This document shows, one piece after another, positions 57,368 through 64,000 of a stretch of 64,000 bases of DNA. A program made the translations under genes and the position numbers. The notes under the pieces are model-generated. The model ran no database searches, was not told the DNA's origin, and saw only the letters and a program-made list of their open reading frames with translations. Each line of letters begins with the position of its first letter. Position 1 is the stretch's first letter. Source of the stretch: Chondrilla cf. caribensis (lineage: Eukaryota > Porifera > Demospongiae > Chondrillida > Chondrillidae); the NCBI GenBank assembly GCA_964020155.1, contig OZ026556.1:2947501-3011500 (forward strand), in the 5' to 3' direction.

Positions 57368-60300
57368 ATGGATCAACATACAGATAAAATAGAGAGTTAT
57401 GTTGAGAACAAGGACCAAATTAGCACAAAGAACTGTATCACCACGGATGAAGCCGTAGAAAGAGTTGGGTTCGGAGCAGTTCATGTTCTCCTGATCATCT
57501 TCGCTGGACTAAACTGGGTGAATGTATAATGCACGCTGGTTGTAATTATAATACATTGATTCAGTTCGCATTGTATCTCGGGGATTGGTATGTGTTTGTA
57601 TGTTATGGAATCCTGCACACATCATTATGCACTGCAGTCAATCGTGTATGGAAGTGCTAGGTTAAAATTAATATTCTAGGCTAAATTAATAAGTTTAAGT
57701 TTGATACAAATTTATGAGGCCTATTTTATTCATGATGATTGCAATTATTATGGTGCCAGGTGTAAAATGCTTGTCTTAGCCATCGATGGTATAAACTGTA
57801 CAAATTTCTGTATGTAAATACCGTTATTGTGTGTGCAGTTAGAGCATGAGTTAAAACTCCTACGAGGATGATATAATATGTCACGTGAATACGTATAATA
57901 TTGTCCTGTGACTGAAACAGTGAACTGTTATCTCACGATGTTTACTCATTTTTTTGTCACTGCTCAGAATATTATTTATTGTTGTCTTCTATTTCTCAGT
58001 TCATGGCTGGATTTCTTATCCTGATATTGTCTATATTGTCAGATATATTAAAGTGTGAGTGGGGACTCACTGTTGAAGAGGAAGCCTTGCTGACATCAGT
58101 GAGTAGTCAATTCTTCTGATTGTGAATGTCATGTTTAGTATGCTGCAATGATATCTCAATTATGTACATTATGTGTATTGACTGAACCCTACAAATAGAT
58201 TGGCAATCATGATAGTAATACTGTGAAGATTGTCTTTTTAATTCTAACATTGTGTAGCTATTTTTTCTTGGTATACTCTGTGGAGCTCAGTTTTGGGGAT
58301 TCATGGGTGACAAATATGGAAGAAAAAAGGTGAGCGTAACGTAAATAATCACAAACACATGCGCAATTAAACCAAATGGTTGTTGACAGCTGATACGTAT
58401 ATTCAGATTATTAATCACATTTGTGGCTTACTTATCATGTATAGGCCATTATTTTAACGAATGGTCTGACAGCTGTGTTTGGCATTCTCACTTCCTTTTC
58501 TCCGTATTTCTTCTGGATGCTAATTCTCAGGATTTTCACTGGATTTGCCCTTTCAGGCAGTGGTGTTGTGATGTGAGTACGGTAGTAATGTCGTGTACAT
58601 GTACAGATAAGCCCATGTGTTCTGAATGAGTTCATATTAGTAATGATAGTAGTAGCTGTTGAAGCTGGTGTAAAATTTTGAGATATACCTACAGATGAAC
58701 CACAGCTGATACATATTGTACATCAAACACCAATACACATTTTGGAGTGTTGATGCATAGATACCCCCCCCCCCCTTATATCTGAAATTATTCATCATAC
58801 TTAAACTTGATTCTTTGCAGTGTGAGTCACATGTACATATGAATACTGTCATGCATTTTCTTTGAACTACTCCAACTCACATGCTCATCAGAGAGTTTGA
58901 TAATTTGTCTCCTTCAACATTGCCAGAGTAACTTATTTAAGTGAATTCATACCAAGAAGGTACAGAGGAACATCAGTGTTGTCCATGGAGGTATGAATTA
59001 TAAAATGAGCATCCTGAGGTAGATTTGTGTATAATAATATTATAGTAATATTGAGTAGAATGAACATAGCATTTGAATATGCATGTCTTTCTTTCTTTGT
59101 ATTGGAAAGGTCTTCTTTGCTGTCGGTGGAATTATTGTGGTAGCAATTGGTATGTTCATGGTACCAAGTGTTGGTTGGAGATGGTACTTATTGGTGTCAT
59201 CAATCCCTGCCGTATCAGTTACTGCAATGTCATTTGTAAGTGGATCAGGTGTTGTGTTTATCCTCAGAGTGTATAGTTTTGGTACGTATATGATTGAGTC
59301 TATAGTGATAGACTGTAGTTGTGAAAAGGGCCTACTATATTTGTTCTAGTCTTGCATAGCCAGCCCCTTTTTGGATTGCTTCCATATTTGGAATCCAAAA
59401 AGGGGCTGGCCATGTGAGACTAATTTGTTCAAAGTAGATACGTATATGCAGAATATTTCTGACGAGGTGACAAATTTGTGTTTATGCATTGCAATACTTG
59501 ACAATATGCCAACCCACCAATCGGTACCTTTTCACAACTATAGTCATGTATAGTGTGTCAACATTAAGAATGGATGAGTACCTCAATAAGTTCGAATTGT
59601 AGGACGAACTTACGTACTTTTGTACTGTTTAATTTTATCTCTTTTTTTTTATCTGGACAACAGCTAATTCCCCAATCTCCAAGATACTTGGTCCTTAGGG
59701 GTAGGCCAGATGAAGCTTTGAAAATCATAAATCGTATTGCTAAGTTCAACTGTAGACAGATCATCCAGGAACAGCTTGTCATCAAAAGGGAAGACAAGAA
59801 AGTGATTCCCAGTTTTGTTAAGGTCAACTTTGTAAAGCATCAATCAAGTCAGTTGACCCCAAGTGAAGAATCAGAAAAGGTCATGCTGCTACCAGGAGGG
59901 AAAAATGACCCTCGTGGCAATGATCTACACAAAAAGGTACGTACGTACATTATTTTAGTTACCAATGTGAAAATTTAAATTATTGCTTGTATGCTTTCTT
60001 TCAATTTTTACTCCAGTCTCTTCAAATTCTACCTCTATTTCAAAATGGAATGTGGAAAACTACATTTCTTTTGGTACTCATTTGGCCTTGTACTATGTCA
60101 TTTATCTATGGAAGTGTTTTGTTATCTACATCGCTATTCGAGCAAGAGAATCACTGTGGTTAGTGGAGTATTGGCCATTCATATAATAATACGTGGTATT
60201 ATGTATGTATACACTACCTAGGTGCCTTCATGTATATGTGCATACTGTATATATGTGTTGTTGTCCTAATTTTAATGGCGAGAGCACTCTATATGTAGGA

Positions 60301-61533
60301 TGATGCCGATAAAATGGCAGATCTTTAAGTACATTATGGCATTATTGTATTACAAAATATAATATATGTACCTGTGTATTATTATTAATGCCTATTATAT
60401 TATACTACATGCTGCAGGAAATAGTCAAAATCCTCTTAGTCTCGATATCTGTCAAGAATTGGAGCTAGAGGATTATACTGGAGTAATGTGGACACTGGCT
60501 TCAGAGATCCCTGGACTCCTTATTGCGGCTATCCTCCTTCTGTGCCTTGGGAGAAAAGTGGTGATGGGTATCGAAATGTTTCTCTGTGCAGTATTTGTTG
60601 GACTCCTCTACATCTGCCTGTCAAGGTGCAGTACAGTGACCGCTGCAATGCTGATGACGTAATGTTTATGGAAACTGTATACACTGACCCCTCAATCATG
60701 GGCCATTTACTAGCAGACACCACAATAATTGTGTACATGTTAACACTAATGTGTACAAATGTGTTCCCATTCAAGCCCATTCCACAGTGTATTCTAGATG
60801 GTAGCTAGAGAAGTCATACTGTGAAGTGAAGGTTTTATTTTGTCCATGATTTGGGAAGGCTTCATATAGTGCAGCCATAACAGCATAGCTCAGCATTTTC
60901 ATTTACTCCAGGGTGGTAGATTGACTTTACATAATTAGTCGCATAATATTATAATATAGTATCTGTGTAATTTGTGTAGCTTCAGTTGCATTATAGATTT
61001 TAACTTACCAGAAGCACTGCATGTTCACCATGGATTATACACTGAGCAATTTGAAGCAGTCTCACTGCCTATGTACCGTGTGCAATGATACTGATAGTGT
61101 ACTATCAACACTTCATAGCCTAGCAATAATATAGCTCAGAAATATTGTCATAGAATAATCAATTATACCACAGCCCATTCATTTTTGTTTCCGCTTACAG
61201 GACTGTTTTGACTGGCTTTATATTCTGTTCACGAGCTCTCCTGACTGGTGTGTATCAAATACTATATGTTTACACACCTGAAGTCTACCCAACTAATGTA
61301 CGGGCTTTGAGTTTGGGTGTTTGCACGGCAGCTGGAAATCTAGGAGCAGCTATATCCCCATACATTGCACAGGTTTGTAATGAATGCTGGGGTAAGATGG
61401 GCTGGGATGGTATAGAGAGATGTAGTAGTTAAAACGTGGTAATGATTACAAACATTATTATCAATATATTATAATTATTAACTATCTGCATATGATTGGT
61501 GTTGCAAAAGGTATCTTCGGTATGTACTCGTGT

Positions 61534-61576
<43 letters not shown>

Positions 61577-61607
61577 TATGTGTTGTGTGTGTGTTTGTAC
61601 GTATGTG

Positions 61608-61656
<49 letters not shown>

Positions 61657-61674
61657 TGTTTGTGTGTGTGTGTT

Positions 61675-61720
<46 letters not shown>

Positions 61721-61748
61721 CGTGTGTGTGTGTGCGTGCGTGTGTGTG

Positions 61749-61806
<58 letters not shown>

Positions 61807-62328
61807 TGTGTGTGTGCACGTGTGTGTGTGTGTGTGTGTGTGTGTTTGTGTGCTTGCTTACAAATACATCTCAGTACTATATGTTTCATACAGGTTATTA
61901 TTGAGGCAAATGATGTTGCAGGAATATCAGTATTTTTGGGTCTGTTATCAGTTTCAATGTTAGCTGTTATTCTCCTACCAATTGAAACAAGAGGAAAGAC
62001 TCTGAAAGTACGTTCTGTAAATGCATTTAACATAACCCACTCATCTCTATATGCAATTTATTTTTTAATGTGCTATCTGTTTTTGCCAAGTTAATGCCAC
62101 ATTGATAAAGGTCAGTTGACTTGTATTCAACACTATATGCATATTGATAATGTTGACATGTTAACTTAAATGCTAATGACTGATTGTTACACTCTACACA
62201 CACAATGTACAGTTGTTTAGCTTGTATTTAAATGGCTATATTTCTATATTTGATCTGTTGTCTCTATACAGGATGCTGTAACCACAAATCATCCTTTGAG
62301 TATTGCACCTGATCAGAAAGATGTTTAA
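57368..62328 (+). CDS. SVOP-like major facilitator superfamily transporter
   Basis: Twelve exons, continuous phase, 534 residues: 57368-57517, 58000-58098, 58258-58329, 58445-58572, 58927-58990, 59110-59235, 59664-59936, 60017-60158, 60418-60625, 61201-61372, 61894-62007, 62272-62328. Opens like SVOP/SV2 proteins (DEAVERVGFGAVHVLLI); motif A GDKYGRKK between helices 2 and 3; FIPRRYRGT; PSVGWRWYLLVSS; LIPQSPRYLVLRGRPDEAL before a long charged central loop; EDYTGVMWTLASEIPG; and the typical YVYTPEVYPTNVRALSLGVC with PIETRGKTL at the end. SVOP carries organic or nucleotide-like solutes on synaptic vesicles in vertebrates; the substrate here is unknown. Twelve spans are expected. The exon 10-11 intron holds a long TG repeat. 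Confidence 0.93.
61530..61858. repeat. Compound (TG)n microsatellite in SVOP-like intron 10
   Basis: TG runs broken by ttgt, gcgtgcg and cacg variants over about 330 bases. Confidence 0.95.
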
Positions 62329-62554
62329 TCTTTGTAATGTCTTGTTGTATGAATTCATGCTGCTATGACCGGTAATTAATTTTTATTAATTTGACCAACT
62401 TTGTTCCCTTGCGAAATGTATGTATGCGTGTGTGCGTGTGTGCGTGCGTGAGCGCACACGTGAATGTAGTGCCCTTAAATTAGGGAAAATTGTAATGATG
62501 CTTTAATTACAAAGGAGAATACTGTTTGCTGATAACATGTAGCAAACCCAGTAT

Positions 62555-63342
62555 GCGATAAAGGGTGGTGTAAAAGCTTCACTAAGACCTTGCCTCCAGC
62601 TGTCAATTGGGCCATGAACTGCTATATAATTACACGTAATTAATTGGATAATTAAGAAAATTCAAAAGTCTTATGCACGTATATATATGTATATATACAT
62701 ATATATACGTGCATAAGACTTTTGAATTTTCTTAATTATCCAATTAATTACGTGTAATGTAGCATATTGCGCTCGGGTTAGGGTTAGGACACAGGGATGG
62801 ATTATACAGTTTGATTAGACAATTTTTATTACAATAATATTTTATAGGGCTGGGATTAAGGGTATAATCTTTCATGGTAAATTCTATTCAGGGGTTATAA
62901 ACAAGGGCAAGATCAATGTCAGCATGACATCGCGAAATGCCAAGGTCTATATAAGCTTCACTAAGACCTTGCCTCCAGCTGTCAATTGGGCCATGAACTG
63001 CTATATAATTACACGTGTATATGTATATATACATATATATACGTGCATAAGACTTTTGAATTTTCTTAATTATCCAATTAATTACGTGTAATTATATAGC
63101 AGTTCATGGCCCAATTGACAGCTGGAGGCAAGGTCTTAGTGAAGCTTATATAGACCTTGGCATTTCGCGATGTCATGCTGACATTGATCTTGCCCTTGTT
63201 TATAACCCCTGAATAGAATTTACCATGAAAGATTATACCCTTAATCCCAGCCCTATAAAATATTATTGTAATAAAAATTGTCTAATCAAACTGTATAATC
63301 CATCCCTGTGTCCTAACCCTAACCCGAGCGCAATATGCTACA
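62555..63342. repeat. Nested foldback (giant inverted repeat) element with TTAGGG-like motifs
   Basis: Outer copy: 62758-63017 and its near-perfect complement 63084-63342, arms of about 260 bases around a 66-base centre. The tips carry cgggttagggttagg, two telomere-type TTAGGG units, facing inward. Immediately left lies a partial copy: 62629-62757 is a near-perfect palindrome centred on tatatatgtatatatacata, and 62568-62628 repeats the inner arm (ttcactaagaccttgcctcc). No open frame. It separates the SVOP-like gene from the GPCR. Confidence 0.88.
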
Positions 63343-63537
63343 TTATATTATAATTGGACAAAGTATGTGTTTCGTATCACTATTCATCGACCTTGCAATT
63401 GGTAAGTGCTATATATAGTACCCGCAAATAAGGTATCATCATGTAGCATGAAGACTTTGATAATTGGTCGTACACGGAACTCTCGCATCAATTGTGTCAA
63501 TGGCTATGGGATATTAGTGACGGGTGAACAGCGGACG

Positions 63538-63780
63538 ATGAAGTTGTCTCAGAGCACATATGCTCGTACCTTTCTGAGTACAGTTTTGTTTTGGAGTTCA
63601 TTCCACCACCTTACCGAAGGTGTGAAGCCGTTATATTTCCAGTTACTCGTATCGCAAGGCAGAGAAGTCGATAATTCCGGCTATATCCCAGCTGTTGATT
63701 TAGCTTTGAGTCTTATCAACGACAACTCGAGTATTCTACCTGAATACGAGCTGAAGTACACCGACATCATTGACCCTAAA
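63538..63780 (+). CDS. Class C GPCR (GABA-B-receptor-like) N-terminus, runs off the window
   Basis: First exon of 81 codons from the ATG at 63538: a signal peptide (MKLSQSTYARTFLSTVLFWS) then the start of the bilobed ligand-binding domain, KPLYFQLLVSQG and NSGYIPAVDLALSLINDN, with ILPEYELKY, typical of metabotropic GABA-B-like receptors. Donor GTAAGA at 63781 in phase 0. Upstream in-frame ATGs (63448) would give a longer, less signal-like start. A following exon is not secure: 63898 onward after a ggacag acceptor stays open for 27 codons (SLCIFGHLAIDLVNHEINGQ) before a GTAAGT. Ligand unknown. Confidence 0.7.
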
Positions 63781-64000
63781 GTAAGATATACTACTGTAAT
63801 AATATATATAATTATATCTATTTAATTATAAGAATCGACTTATCAAGTCTGCCTTTGGTTCTCCATAAAGTAGAGTAATTAATCTATCTTCGGACAGAGC
63901 CTATGTATCTTCGGACACCTCGCGATTGATCTCGTCAACCACGAAATCAATGGTCAGTATCGAATGAACGCTGTTTTGTAAGTCTTGGCTGATATGTTGG

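Overview
The window is animal nuclear DNA: AT-rich, with GT-AG introns mostly under 500 bases, UTRs without operons, and genes lying close together on both strands. The gene set (phospholipase C, UBE2S, TAB1-like phosphatases, ARMC1, MTFR, TOP3A, PYCR, an SVOP-like transporter, a class C GPCR) is metazoan. Gene compactness, short exons, many sequences of the tgtacatgtac type and family-level divergence from bilaterian proteins suggest a demosponge (Amphimedon-like). That is inference, not something read directly from the bases.

Layout. 17-4258 (+): 3' part of a phosphoinositide phospholipase C. 4997-6942 (+): UBE2S. 8059-14274 (-): two tandem TAB1-like PPM phosphatase genes. 16563-18911 (+): an intronless 782-residue multipass membrane protein I do not recognise. 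19490-19891 (-): hAT transposase remnant. 20529-28354 (-): a 26-exon gene that joins an ULK/ATG1-like kinase to a FIP200/ATG11-like ubiquitin-like fold, coiled coil and C-terminal claw. 29570-35870: repeat-rich stretch (LINE remnant, several elements with inverted termini) around an intronless CmcI-type methyltransferase and its broken tandem copy. 36555-42722: ARMC1 (-) and MTFR (+), head to head with 73 bases between the start codons. 44066-53906 (-): TOP3A-type topoisomerase with a Gly/Arg-rich tail; its first intron holds a pogo-like remnant. 54148-57160 (-): pyrroline-5-carboxylate reductase, divergent from 57368-62328 (+), an SVOP-like transporter. 62555-63342: nested foldback repeat carrying TTAGGG-like motifs. 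63538 to the edge (+): N-terminus of a GABA-B-like receptor.

Functional themes. The kinase-claw gene would place in one chain the activities that vertebrates split between ULK1/2 and FIP200. ARMC1 and MTFR, whose human products act together on mitochondria, probably share one promoter here. The two TAB1-like proteins keep acidic metal ligands that vertebrate TAB1 has lost. Exon borders were placed by eye from frame continuity, GT/AG sites and remembered family sequences; reading phases were checked across every junction of the kinase-claw, ARMC1, MTFR, TOP3A, PYCR and SVOP models.
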